Assembly: GCA_025201365.1 (NCBI GenBank)
Contig: JAIXMF010000001.1
Span: forward strand, 1,984,001-2,048,000
Direction: 5' to 3'
Length of the DNA: 64,000 nucleotides
Source of the DNA: Syncephalis plumigaleata
Taxonomy: Eukaryota; Zoopagomycota; Zoopagomycetes; Zoopagales; Piptocephalidaceae
Numbering within the stretch: the stretch's first letter is position 1; every line of letters starts with the position of its first letter. Positions 11,631 through 24,274 of the stretch are shown here, in pieces. Under the pieces are notes generated by a model. The model searched no databases, was not told the DNA's origin, and saw nothing but the letters and a program-made list of their open reading frames with translations. The position numbers were made by a program, and so were the translations under genes.

Positions 11631-14600
11631 TACCAACCATTCTAGAACATGAGTATTGATTCAATTTAATGAAGACAATAAGGTTCATCAAATCGGAATT
11701 TTACTAATGGTTATTCCGTTAAATTAGCCGAATAATTGTAATCCGGCAAATTAACATTAACTATCAGATACTAGGAGGGTGAGGAGGTGAGAGGATTCTA
11801 CGCTCGTCTTCGCTCTTCCGTTTCCAATAGACTCGCATCAATACCATCGAATGTGCCTATTCCGACATTCATGCTTCGCGTTCACTGAATCGCACGTGTC
11901 GCGAATGATTTGCACGTAGCGTGAGGGAGGAGGAGGAAGGAGGAAGTACGAGGACAGTCCATCATGAATTCACCTATCCGTAATGGTTGTTATTGCTGTA
12001 CTGGCAATAGCAATAATAGCAGCAATAGATGCTAATGACGATAGTGATCATAATGATGGTCGCATTGAATACATGCAAATGTATTATGTGCAATGTTACC
12101 TGCACGGCAAAGACCGAGCGGCGGTTGTACCGGCCGAGTAGAGTGCACATAGACTGTTCCACTTCTTAACCAGTTTATCAGTAGTAGCGCACGCACCTAC
12201 ATGCACATGATTGATATATTCTCCTATGCGCTTACGCGTACACAAATGGTTCTAAGCAATACGCCGAGCAAGTCTTGTAGCATCAATTAGGGAGAAATAA
12301 TAAACCAACGATGCAGTCAAATTCTCCGTCATTTGACGCCGATGAGTCAAACTGTAGAAACGCAAGGAAAATAACATGCCATTCAATGACTGATAACAGT
12401 GATGGCAGTGATAGCATCTCAACATCGCTAGAGTTTTGTCAAGCAGGTCTAGCCATGCTATTGCCAAACCGTATACACTGAGCTGCACATGTCTACTACT
12501 AAACCAAATGCATTCCATGACATCATGATGTAAAGGAAAAGAACGAGCAACCCATCATTGCTACTAGTGGACACATGTCCTACCTCTGTCTGTGTGCGTG
12601 TAGCGAAAGAGGGAGAGGGAGAGAGAGCATCATTCGTTCATGCACGCATCCATACTCACGCACAAGTACACATGCTAATTTCTATAACTAGCTAACTGGC
12701 TAGCTAACTGATAGAGTGGCTGGCTGACCAGCTAGTTGACTATCACGCCACATTTAGCATTGACAGAACCAGAAATAGTCAAGTAATACTGATCAATGAA
12801 GTCATTGCACCAGTGTTTACTGGTTGATTGATACACACACGCACTCATACACTCATACACACCCATCACCATCATCATCACTATCATCACCATTTACTCA
12901 AGTCTGTACACTTCCAATTGAACGAATGGACAAGTAAGCAGCAGCCTATCATTCTACACGAGCTCCTCGCTAGTCCTATCCATACTAGTTTGCCAGTTAA
13001 ACCAAGTATAGAAATTAAAGCCTGCTTTTACCGCTTGGCTATCTGTAAAAATTAGTCATTATCATAGGCAATAAGGTAGGATAGCCTCTTATTGTCCAAC
13101 ATTGACTAGCACGTAATGTCAAATAGGACAGCATGCTGAATATCAATTGGCAATCCATGCATATCGAACGACAATCTGTAACGATATCGCTCATACCTGT
13201 TAGATGGACAAGCGAGATGACTCAATTAACTTGATACAAGTAACATGACGACAAACTCTTTTTAGATTACTTGTTTTTGTTTTTCTGGCTTATCATCATG
13301 CTCGGCGATTTCTCGTAACTTAAACGCAACACGCGATGACTACATCCAGTTATTGATATTGTTGTTTACTTTTTTAATTAACATATGTAGCAGCCAAGCG
13401 TATCGCCATGTCTAGCATCGCCATCACTATCGATGACTATTCTTCTTCTTATCAGCGTCACCATAATTATGACGCAAAACACATCAACCATATCCTTGCA
13501 TTCGACATGCCATGCAGCCAGTTCATCGATATTAGTCGTGACTGCACTCAATATTAGATTTTTTTTAATGCTTGGCCTCTCACTCCCCCCGCTACTTTCA
13601 CTTTTTTCATTTTATCCAATATTCATTCTCAGTATAAAATAAACTTACATGAAGATGATGCGGCCATTATAAGCACACGTAGACTTGAATCCTATTTGAT
13701 ACACGATAATAGTTGCCATATCATGGATTAAAATCAATAAAGAATGTGAGAGAGAGAGAGCGAGAGAGGATGAAAAAGAGAAAGAGAGAAAGAGCAGTAG
13801 TTGTACCGATTGTAGTAGGGTTCCCCCTCTTGTGGAAGGTGTAAACTGCAAGCCGCGATCCGAGTATCATCGATTATCCCTTGGAGTTACGGCTCATTTT
13901 TCCCTTCAAAGGATGCACTCATATTCGCAACACTCGTGGTTGGTATTATTCTCTTGTAAAACGTCACTTTCCAAGCAATGCCCAGCCACATATGCATGTC
14001 TGTGTAACATTGCGGTCATTATGGTCCAATCAGATGGATTGGGTTCTATCTACACAAAAAAGTATAGACCAATTAGCGTGCCGTGTAGCAAACATTAAAA
14101 CATCACAAAGATAAAGCAACACACACATCTACATGTATTTCAACGGATAATAACACTAATGTTTATTAACATTGTCATAAGGCAACTAAATGATTGACAT
14201 TGTTTAATCTAGTTGTAACAACAAATAATAATGCATATCCAATTCCTTATATCGATGATTGATAGTGATAGTGATAGTGATATATATATTTAGATGTATA
14301 TAAATAATTCTCCACATTCATATGCATGTGCATATGCATAATAGCATGACTGCAGCTAATGAATGGTCAAGTATGAACGTATGTATGAATGAATGTATGT
14401 ATGAATGAATGGGGATAGTATTAACCATTGTATTGACTGCTCTTATTCTTTTTTTTACTTGTATACAAGTTATAACTATTAACAACACGTAAATATATGT
14501 ATAAACGAAGGTAGTTTCATTATTTATAATGCCTACTACTATTCATTGTTGACAATAAACAATAGATTGAGGAATGAAAAAAAGATAATAAAATATAATT

Positions 14601-14781
14601 AGAAAAGAAAGTAAAATGGCAAGTAGAACACACACAAATGTTTGTGCATAGGCGTGACTAATCAGAAAGTAACAAATTCAATAAGGATAAGAGAACGTGA
14701 GTGTACCCACACAAACACATACATGTCAGTATAGGAGCATGTTAGTGCGTGCAATCAATGGAATGATGACTGTATTCTTCT

Positions 14782-17619
14782 TTAATTAACTTCCTGCGAA
14801 GTACTCGATCCACCATGCGAGTCGAGTAATTGCCAATGTGAACTTGTATCGTCTTGTCTTCTTGCTCTGGATGAATTGGTTTTCTCCTCTTGTTTCTGGA
14901 ATAATACACTGATTCTCTTTAGAAGCGTTTCAATCAATGCCTTATGTTCCTCCCTTGTCTTGTAGTCAACTACCGTCTTCCTAACGGATGTGGCTGCTGC
15001 TGCTGTTGAAGATGCACGCGCACCATACGAAGACGCTTCGTTGCCTCGATAGATTTGTGGTTCAGGCATGCTAACCGAGTGGTGTGTAACCGCGGATGCG
15101 GACGAAGAGGCTGGGCGTGGTGCACTCGGCTGCACACCATTATCAGCGACAGATAAACCGCTCAATTGGTCGGCAATATGGTCAACGTTCACATCCACAA
15201 ATCCGCCCTCATCAATATAGTTCATTCGTATGTTGCATGGTTCAGCCTCTGGTTTGCCTGGTAGATTACTACTACTACTGCCACATCTGCTACTACTACC
15301 CTTATTGTTTGACACCGACGAGTAGTATTTACTTGTTTTTTCATGAGAGTTCATGCTCGTCGATTGAACTGAAGCTGATCGTTGTCCGGTGTTGGCCCTT
15401 GGCATTGCTACAGATACTGAGGTTGAAACGACCGAAGCTACTCCCGCTACTGTCGACATTGATTGTAGCGAGGATTTCCTCGTTGGCTGTGGCATGGATG
15501 TGGCATGGCCAGCCTGATATGGAACCTGATAATGCTCTCTTCTTACATCGTTTGACGCCGTTGACGATGCTTGGTGGTACGCGGCTTCACGCTGCGGTAG
15601 TAGCATATGCCGTTGCACTTGCATGGGATGATAGCCCGTAATATTTGGCTGTGGATAAATTGGCATGCGAACCATTGTAGGTGCCGCCTGAGTCATTAAC
15701 GCTTGACCCGGCATAATAATCGGGACAGTTCGTACATTCGGCTCTACCCGTTGTTCACGTGAGATTGAGGAATTTACTCCTTGTGGATTCGCATTGATTT
15801 CTATTCTTCCCATATTCGTAGGTTGAACCATGTTGGACGACGATGTCAAGTAAGTGTTCGTCGTCATATTGACGGGTGCATTGTACATTGGCGTAGTGGT
15901 TTGAGATGCTGCGGTAACTAACAAATTGTTATACACGCTAGCTGGTGATGATGCTTGCGCTTGCGAGTTGCCCAAATCCGGGAATAGCGACTGTCCCGGT
16001 AGTGATGTGGAAGACGACCAGTCGGGCACGTAGCTCTCATTAATAGATCCCGGCGAGACTGCATAGCCATTGATGGTTGGCACGGGCATCGGTGATTTAC
16101 TCGGTGTACGATACGAGATTAGTGCTGGATCGGTCGATTGGCTATTCATAGGAATGGTAGGCGATGGATACAACTCGGATGGAGTGGTGGAGGTTAGCGA
16201 GAGTTTCTCCATTGTAGCCTGATCGATTCGGAATGCACTCTCGGTAGTTGGCGTATTACCCATTGCTAGTTGACTACGATTTTGCAATGCCTCATCGGAA
16301 CACATGTCCAAGTTGACATATTGATTGACCTCTTGTCCTTGTTCCTGATCGATGTTGTCAGTAAGTGAAAGGCAAAACTGCTCCAATAACATCTGATCGT
16401 GTTCCGTCTTGATCGTTTGCGGTAGCTCATTCAATTCCGAGATCATTGGAGCCATTTCATTTAGTAGAGCCATCATAGCTATTCAACGTAGTATAAACAC
16501 CAGAATGAAACCAGTTATTAATAAATTCGAGATTATTCGATGATGATGATGCATGTCATCTAGTATGATGGTTCATTATTTATATATATTTATATATATA
16601 GCCTACCTAGATTATAGTCTGGTTCCATACGCTGTTTCTTAATCGAATCGACGAAATGTTCAATAGGATCGATACTACGCTTGCCCGTGCCACTATTACT
16701 ATTGCCATTATTATTGTTATTATTGTTATTAACAATTTGTGGCATATCAAATGCCGCGACATTGCCCGTGTTCAACGAGGATGTATACATCATGGGGTTA
16801 ATGGTAGGAGCCGTTGTCGCAACAGTTGCAGCTAGATTTGTTGATGCCAACATACCTATAGGCAAGTCATCATCATTTAGTTCCAACGGTTGGTACATTG
16901 GTTCTACAATTATTATAAATGGTTAGGCATCGTTATTCTATATATAGATCTTTACTTTACCTAATGGTGATGACGCATACTGCAATTCAGATGTCGAACT
17001 ACAAGGTGATGCCACGCCCAATTGCGGGAACATCGAATGCGGATAATCCATCGATGCCGTCGTTGTCATCATCGTGGTAGTGTAAGGTCCAGGTGACGGT
17101 GATAGATTAGACGTCATGGTGGATGGTGTCAATGATCCCATAGACGCCGGGGATTGCGGCAAGGTATGAACATTCGGCGCTAATGGAGATGACGCTAATG
17201 TGGCACCAGTAATACTAGCATCAGTAGTAGTAGTGGTAGTAGTACCATCCTGATCCGTTTGATGCACTTTATCATGCTTCTTCAAATCTTGTGGTCGTTT
17301 AAAGAACTTATCACAATGCTGGTTATCGTATAGCGGGTGGTTAGCTGAACAAGTTACTCTAAGCAGCGGGTTACGTAACACTTACTGGGCATTTATAAGG
17401 TGTGAAAGGAATATGACGACGAATATGCGAGGTTATGTGATCACGCTTACTTGTCTTTATAGTGCAGTCGCCCCAATAGCAGTCAAGACATAGGTTGTTG
17501 GTGGCTTTGCGTCCAATATGATCATTGCAAACATGCACAAATAGTTGTTCACCATCTGTAGTGTTAAAGGTACAACCGCGCCACTTGCACTCTAAAACAC
17601 GAGTTACGAATTGGTCCAT
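14782..17619 (-). CDS. ZF2: closest PacC/Rim101 orthologue candidate, three-finger C2H2 factor
   Basis: Exons 17619-17386, 17318-16961, 16903-16607 and 16478-14782 give 861 residues with no frame break. Fingers lie at residues 11-97: [36 protein letters not shown] and [30 protein letters not shown] is the exact PacC finger 3 signature. After an Asn run comes [18 protein letters not shown], like the FF..IK++K..P.YN block downstream of the fingers in PacC/Rim101. Near the C-terminus [20 protein letters not shown] forms an amphipathic helix, as in the PacC tail. No YPXL motif is seen. The start is the first ATG in the open frame, only 10 residues before finger 1, so an upstream coding exon may exist. 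The upstream + strand (17690-18030) is purine-rich. Confidence 0.9.
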
Positions 17620-19395
17620 TACGGTATTCTTGGCAACTTCTTCTTGGGCAAAGAGTAAAAAGTATGCGTATGCGTATGTGTGTGTGTATATCGGACTATA
17701 TACCAAAGGAATCGGTATAGACAAAGTATGCTCGGAGGATACAAAAGAAAGAGAAGAAAGAAGAAATAGCAGTAGCAGTAGTAGCAGTCGTGGCAGTAGT
17801 AGAAAGTTAAAGCTACTTATTGTCACTCCTACTATTATCGTTATTATCCGTGTAGCAAATACAGCAGTTGCGTTGCTATAACGATAAGCATAAACTACAA
17901 ACTAGCTGTAGTGGTAGCGATAGAAGAAGAGGAAATCAGGAATGCAGTAGAAGCAGCAATGACAACGTAGGTTATAGTAGTGGCGGTAATGACGGCAGCA
18001 AGATAGATAAAGAGAAAGAGAAAGTGCTAGCGAGATAAATGGGAAATAAATCGCACTCTGGGTCCGAACGAATAATGATGATGGGAGAGCGCATAAATTT
18101 GAAGCGCATCCTTTAAAGCCAAGAAATACTGCTCTGGCTAATCTTGGCCAACTCCCATCATCATTATCATCATCATCACCATCATCGTTGTTAGAGGTAT
18201 TATTATTATAACTGCTATTCTATATTATTAACTATTTGGATAATAGACAAGCTAGCTTAACTTACTACTCCTACGGCATACATGTCATATGATAATTGAA
18301 AGCAGGTATTGTTGAACTTGTTACGTCTAATAGTGCATGCATATACCAATGGACTACTTGATACTAATAGTAGAATATTGGATGCATTCTATTGTTAGCT
18401 CAAATTAATTGCATAAATGTGAGAATAGGAATGATGCCGATGATAACGGTGATGATAGCAATGCTTATCAAAGGGCAAATATACGTGTCATTCCAATAGT
18501 AATGGCAAATCTACGTTGACACACCAAGGATTGACAATATCAGTGTTACTGTTAATCGACAGCTTACTACCTTAAGAAGTAAATAGATCTGTACTAGTAA
18601 TGTGAGTATGGAATATTTCCATGAATGGACGAGGTGAACTGTTTTTGATCATTTCTTGGCAAAAAGAAACAGCAGTCGATTTAGTAGACATCCCGTAGAT
18701 ATCAAGGAGGGTGAGAACACCATGGGTCATCCGAGGTGAGGTGATGTAAGGCACGAGATCTTCTTAGTCATGGCATAATACGCAGTTAATGATGCAACAT
18801 TTACCTACACCGGCAAAGGTTGCCATCGCCGACCTCGTACTGTTAAAGTTATCGAATGTGGCGTTGGCAATGCCACTACTATTTTTACGAATAATTAGCG
18901 TTACATCAACACGTCACATGAATGAAGGTAAGACGGTACACAAAGGATAGTAAAAATAAAACGGATATGTTGAATGATTGGCATACGCTATAGCAACTAT
19001 ACTAGTTACATCAATACTACATTCGATTATTATCCTAGAAACATGTATAGTGTATAACGTACACATTATTAGATATGAAGTAACTACTAGCTTTATTTGT
19101 TATAAATATCGCATGCGTTGCTTAATATGATAACAACATGTCAGTTCTATTTTTATCCATCGTATGAGGTATTGTTACACGAACAGCCTTGTCCATCCAT
19201 AGTAGACGTAACCCCGTTGTAGTTGACTGATATCCTTTATTATTATCGTTGTTCACTATTGTTATTATTATTATTATTTTGCTTACGTCGTCATCTCTCG
19301 TTTCACTGCGTATATTAATTTACATATAGCCACTTTATCAAATATTACTGGACAGAACAATAGTCTGTGTGTGTGCGTGTGTATGTATAGTAAAC
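17620..19395. other. Divergent spacer between ZF2 (-) and the PS decarboxylase (+)
   Basis: A 1.8 kb region that should hold both promoters. The ZF2 side is purine-rich on the + strand to about 18030. An inverted repeat with 16-base arms (18072-18087 and 18152-18167) encloses a GCCAAG and a CTTGGC. An open stretch at 18572-18754 (-) resembles nothing known. No RNA gene is seen. Confidence 0.6.
18072..18167. promoter_or_regulatory. Inverted repeat with two PacC-type GCCARG sites upstream of ZF2
   Basis: Arms ATAATGATGATGGGAG and CTCCCATCATCATTAT pair perfectly. Inside lie GCCAAG (18118-18123) and, on the other strand, a second site (CTTGGC 18143-18148), about 500 bases before the ZF2 start. 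GCCARG is the known PacC recognition core. Such hexamers occur by chance every 1-2 kb, so function is only suggested by the pairing and position. Confidence 0.25.
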
Positions 19396-21540
19396 ATGAA
19401 TTCGTTGGTACCAAAGTTAAAGCGTTTGTCTGTAAAAGTTTTACACAAGCCAACAAAGTCAGCGGAGAAAGACCAGCATAGCCAGTTGACGGCTTCTTCC
19501 TCTTCCTTCTCTTCCGATAGAGTGGTAGTGGACACCGATGTGAATGTTATACCACCTGCTATCGACGAGATAAATGAACATGACCATGAGGAATCCGAGT
19601 CAGACTTTCACGAGTTGGACTTGTCCCAATTTACGTTGGTAGGCGATGGAATTAAAGCCAGCGACATCGACAACGACAATGGTACGTTTAGCGGTGTGGA
19701 TATCGCATCAATTGAGACAATGTACAAGCAGGACAATGTACTTGGATTAGTTCAGGTAATAATATAATAATATACATAGACGCATACATGCATACCAATA
19801 GCAATGCTAATATATATATATATATATGATGGTACATATGCCTAGACATTAACCTTACTGGTGAATCAACGTCATGAGGGCGGAATCGGTAAGGAGAAAT
19901 GCGTTATGCTTATTGATTCCTTCAACCGATAGCTGACACGAGTGCGAATGTAAACATATGTGCACAGTGAATGATGGTATATTGGCCAATGATGAATTGC
20001 AGCACAAAGGCGACGTTGAATCCGGTCTACTGTCTAGTTTCACGCTGCAACCATGGTATGAACGTATCCTGGGATATCTACCATTACCAAGTGGTATTGC
20101 TAGGAAATTTGGCGTATATATCATTGATCGTAAGGTATTAACAGAAAGAGCGAGAAAGAAATACGCATATACGTGTGTAATACCATATGAAATAACCAGT
20201 ATATGCCTACATTTACTTGATCGATTAGACTTTTGAGAAACGCTATGAAGCGATGCCGCTCTATGTGCGTATCGGTTTAAATCTACTTTACGTTGGACAT
20301 CTCAAGGAGAAATGTGAGTTTGTCCGTTGAATCACCAATATATATATACCATGCTAACCCTTCTCTCCTTCTCCCTCTCCTTCTCTCCCTCCTATTAGTA
20401 CTGGAAACGGGCATTCTCGACAAGATCCTGGAGCATGAAACGATTAGACAGGGTCGCTACTTTGATTCACCCAAATCAGTAACGCAGATAGCATCCTTTA
20501 TCAAAACGTACAACATACCAACAGATGAACTGTTGACCCCCGATATTGCATCGTTTAATACGTTCAACGAATTCTTCTATCGTAAATTAAAACCGAATGC
20601 CCGTCCAATTGCCAGTCCATCGGACGAAGTAAGCTACAACTGCAATTGCTATAACTACCATTACTACGAGTATTTACACATTTCAGTATAAGGTTGTTTC
20701 AACAAGCGATAGTAGACTCATTGTGTTTCCAAAAGTAAATGAAGCGACGAGATTCTGGTAATTAAGAAGATATGTGAACAGCATCTATTGCATTCTGTCT
20801 AATTCTGTTGATGCAGGGTCAAGGGAAGCAACTTTAGCCTGGCGAATCTTCTTCAAGACGATGTATTGGCAAGTAATTGATACCATAACGATGATGATGA
20901 TAACGCGTATTTATTACATTGGCATTAATGTATTGTAATATCAAAACTAATAGGCCAAGCAGTTCGAAGGTGCGCCTATGGCTATATTCCGATTGGCCCC
21001 GCAGGATTATCATCGTTTCCACGCACCCATTACCGCCAAATGTACCGGTTGTCGGGAAATACCCGGTAAATATTATACAGGTAAGCGTTGTAAGAGAGGC
21101 AAAGATAGTTATTACCGAGAAACTAGTCGACTAATCAATTCGTATATCATGCCATTCACCTCATCCACTTAGTCAATCCATTGGCAGTTAATACTAGTGT
21201 TAATGTGCTAACTGAGAATGCGCGTGTCGTGCTCACCTTTTCCACCGTGTCGGATGAGAGTGTCGTCAATAAGCTGAAGCAAACCTATGATTTCGTCCTA
21301 ATTCCTATAGGAGCCATGCTTGTCGGTAGCATTGGCCTGACGGGTGCTCAACCAGAAGTGGAGACTAAGAAGGGCGATGAGTTGGGATATTTCGCATTTG
21401 GCGGCAGTACCGTGGTGGTCATCTTTCCACCAAATGCAAACATGCAGTTCGACGCCGATCTATTGAATAACTCGGCTAAAGGACTTGAGACCTTGGTTAA
21501 GATGGGAGAATCCATCGGTACTTTCAAGCAAGATCCTTAG
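19396..21540 (+). CDS. PSD: Phosphatidylserine decarboxylase proenzyme (PSD2-like)
   Basis: Nine exons (19396-19755, 19846-19888, 19968-20134, 20229-20313, 20399-20628, 20693-20757, 20817-20868, 20954-21080, 21173-21540) give 498 residues in frame. The enzyme converts phosphatidylserine to phosphatidylethanolamine in membranes. The family core is clear: FNTFNEFFYRKLKPNARPI, then DSRLIVFPKVNEATRFWVKG, FRLAPQDYHRFHAPI with the catalytic His region, GKYYTVNPLAVN, and GAMLVGSIG where the proenzyme cleaves itself before Ser to form the pyruvoyl group (VGS in place of LGST). GYFAFGGSTVVVIF follows. The N-terminal 120 residues are Ser/acidic-rich and unrecognised; no C2 domain is clear. Intron 7 (20869-20953) has a GC donor. 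Exons 2 and 3 are the least certain. Confidence 0.92.
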
Positions 21541-22442
21541 ATTTATTTATATGATCCGATGGAAGTAGATCCTTTTCACTTTAACTAGTATATTTGCTAC
21601 TACTACTACTAATAATAATAATGCTCATTTAATATGATATTAATAAACTGGTTTATATTGTTCGTATATCAATATCATTGGGTACAATAGATAGTAAATT
21701 ACTCGTTATAAGCTTTCTCTTGCTTGCTTACATGCTGATATCATTATGTTCAAAATGAGCATTATAAATAGGTTGATGCGATCAAGAAGTATCATTTTAA
21801 TGAATGAATGAATACTCGTATAGTTGCCATAGAGTGGCGAGACTTTTGCTTCCAAAGCAAAAACAATGCAAGATACCATAATCTATCAAAAAAAGTATTA
21901 CATAAAGTTGTAAATTTACCGGTGCTGCCTATGCATAGAACAATTATACGCGTATAAATGTTTGTCATCATAGTCCAGCTAGTATTTAAACCACGAATGC
22001 AAAAAGGCAATGCAGTTAAATAGACAAGGTCAAAAATGAAAATATCCATTGATGTACTAATAAAAATCATAGTGATGAATATCTTCTAGTGTGTATCTCT
22101 TTCTCATCTATAGCGTAAGGAAATAGGAAAATTAAATGTAAGTAAGGAAAACGGAAAAAAGCAACTAAATGAATAGGTGAGTATGCGTGTGCGAATGAAT
22201 ACGTAAAATAATACAGCAAAATTGAATTGTGGATAGTCCTACAAGAAGGTGGGAGATACCAATGTATGTCGCGCGTGTAACGGCCAGGTCAGGGTTGACC
22301 CGAAGTTAAACGGGATATAAAGCCATGTATAGTGTTATAATATTGGAAAACCAGCACCAATAAAATGATCTAATCGCGTAATCAATCAATGTGATGTACT
22401 CAATACAACAAATGATGACGACGACGACGACGATGATGATAA
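21541..22442. other. Convergent spacer between PS decarboxylase and ZF3
   Basis: A poly(A) signal AATAAA lies at 21642-21647, 102 bases after the PSD stop. The rest is AT-rich 3' flank. A short stretch at 22280-22311 has ACGGCCA and CGAAGTTAAAC, motifs of 5S rRNA, but they lie far too close together for a 5S gene. Nothing else is recognised. Confidence 0.6.
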
Positions 22443-24274
22443 TTAAATTGCGTATGGCTTTTCCATGTGACGTCGTAGATGCCGTTTCAATGCAGGATTA
22501 CGTTTAAACATGCGACCACAAAGCTAGAAAGGACGATTAAATGTTAGCATCTATGATAAGGAGTCTCGTTCAGAGAGAGAGAGAGAGAAAAGCTTACCTT
22601 GCAGGCCAATGGCCAATACGGGATATGTAGGCGAATATGGGAGATGATATGATCCCGCTTACGGGCTGTCACCTCACAGTCATCCCATTCGCAGCGTAGA
22701 TTAAGATGGCCCAAGGCACGACGACCGATGTGTTCCTCGCTAGCGTGGTGCATAAGCAAGGCGGGATCAGGGAATATCTTCGTGCATCCACGCCATTTAC
22801 AATGATAAGTTGGTGCCTCACCGGCCGATGCATCAATAGGAATGGCATGGATATGCGCGATAAAGTTATCCAACGAGCTCGAGTCTTCCAATGACACCGG
22901 GGTCATGGCGGATGCTGATCTAGACTGTAGGGAATCAAGGTTGGAATGTCCAATTTCAACCTGATTACCATACGAGTAAGCCGAGCTATACGTGCTGTGC
23001 GGATTACCAAAGTAGTTGATTGCTCCTTGATTGTCCTGTCTAGTGCCAGTCGATGCGGTTAAAGCATCAAACAACTGACCATGCTGATACGCCCCATTTA
23101 CGTCATGAGAGGACATTTCAGAATTGGAGTAGGACTGCTGACTCGATGTTAGCGTCATAGACATTGGCAGCAGCTGTGGAATTGCGCTGTTGGAGCTCAA
23201 TGAAGACGAAAAAGAGGATGATGATGAAGAGGATGATGATGGCATCATGGTGCTGGTTTTATACTGCATAGGATACAGCGACAATTGAGTATAATCATAA
23301 TGCATCGGTGTCGTTTGCATCGGTAGCGTTTGGTGATAACCATCTGGCATTGAACGATTCAGCTCGTTCATCGATGAGACAATATCAATTTGTGGCAAGC
23401 TAGCCGCCATTGAATTCATCGGCGTAGCATGGCCTTGACTACTCTTCTTCAATAGACTATACGCCTGCATCGGAATAGGAGCAGGAGTAGTGGCAGCGGT
23501 GGTAGGAGGGTGAGGATGAGGATGAGGATGAGGGGACATGAGCTGGTGTTGAGGCGATGTAACAGCTACATTCTTGGTTGGTAGGTGGAAAGATGCAGAG
23601 ACCTGTGGCCAGTGTTGTCCCTCGGCTGTCGTAGTCGCAATCGGGGTCGTATTTTGCGATGGCAATCCATGTAGATTCACGTAATCCGAAGAGTGAGGAT
23701 TAGTTGATGGCATACCGGAGGTATACACAACGGATGTGTTGTGTTTAATCGGCATGGGCGCACTATGCGACATTAATTGTTGTTGCTGTGCGGTAGGTGC
23801 ATACGACAAGGTTGATGTGATTAGTGCAGCCTGAGTGACGGTCAACTCTGTCAATGCATTATCTATATGCGGGGTATCCTTGCATTGGAACGAGAGTACA
23901 CCAGCGTTTGGTGGCGAGTAGGTTGACCGGGCGCTTTGTACTAGTTCCGGAATAGGGGACGAGGATGACAGCGCGCTTGGTAAATCCAAGTAAGTGGCGG
24001 TAGTAATAGTAGGTGTAGCATTATCGTTGGATGATGCCATTGCCATAGCTAATGGAGATCCGTTCTCGGCAGATGCAGGAGTTACTGTGTTCTCTCGGAA
24101 ACTACTCGCCAGTTCAGATATACCGACAATACGATCCGGAATAGATAGATTCGGAATGTTTTTTTGAGTTGTACAAATTGTCGATGAACGAGAAGGGTAT
24201 GAAGGGAATACGGTATTATTCGGGGAAGGTGGAATAGTTATGAAAGAGTGCTGGTTAGCAAAAGTCTCGTCCAT
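22443..24274 (-). CDS. ZF3: Rim101/PacC-like factor with fingers at the extreme C-terminus
   Basis: Exons 24274-22598 and 22523-22443 give 585 residues in frame. About 490 residues of low-complexity Ser/Thr/Pro/Gln/His-rich sequence come first, with a run of alternating His-Pro (PHPHPHPHPP) and a Ser run. Fingers follow at about 492-578: CKWRGC..HHASEEHIGRR, CEWDDC..RKRDHIISHIRLH and CKLCGRMFKRNPALKRHLRRH, the last split by the shared phase-0 intron (22597-22524). Only seven residues (MEKPYAI) follow the last zinc ligand, so the whole C-terminal regulatory part of a PacC protein is absent. The long N-terminal region could be an activation or interaction domain. Spacing inside the finger block is identical to ZF1, ZF2, ZF7 and ZF9. 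Confidence 0.9.

Larger units (their letters stand above)
8362..14781. other. 6.4 kb gene-free region upstream of ZF1 and downstream of ZF2
   Basis: No supported gene. From about 8.5 to 11 kb the + strand is markedly purine-rich (GA-rich runs at 9702-9790 and 10917-10945), so the ZF1 coding strand carries a long pyrimidine-rich leader or promoter. Microsatellites include (TA)n 10441-10461, an AAAAC run 11604-11630 and ATGA runs near 14380. A 14-base palindrome, ACTTGTATACAAGT, lies at 14457-14470, and 8-base arms CATATGCA/TGCATATG lie at 14319-14336. Short open frames at 12252-12518 and 13832-14114 resemble nothing I know. Confidence 0.65.

Noticed and set aside
15096-15641. A 181-codon + strand open frame inside ZF2
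   Set aside because: It is the antisense shadow of the ZF2 last exon; its product is low-complexity and starts without family resemblance.
22280-22311. 5S rRNA-like motifs ACGGCCA and CGAAGTTAAAC
   Set aside because: They are about 20 bases apart instead of about 35-40, and the flanks do not form the 5S stems.
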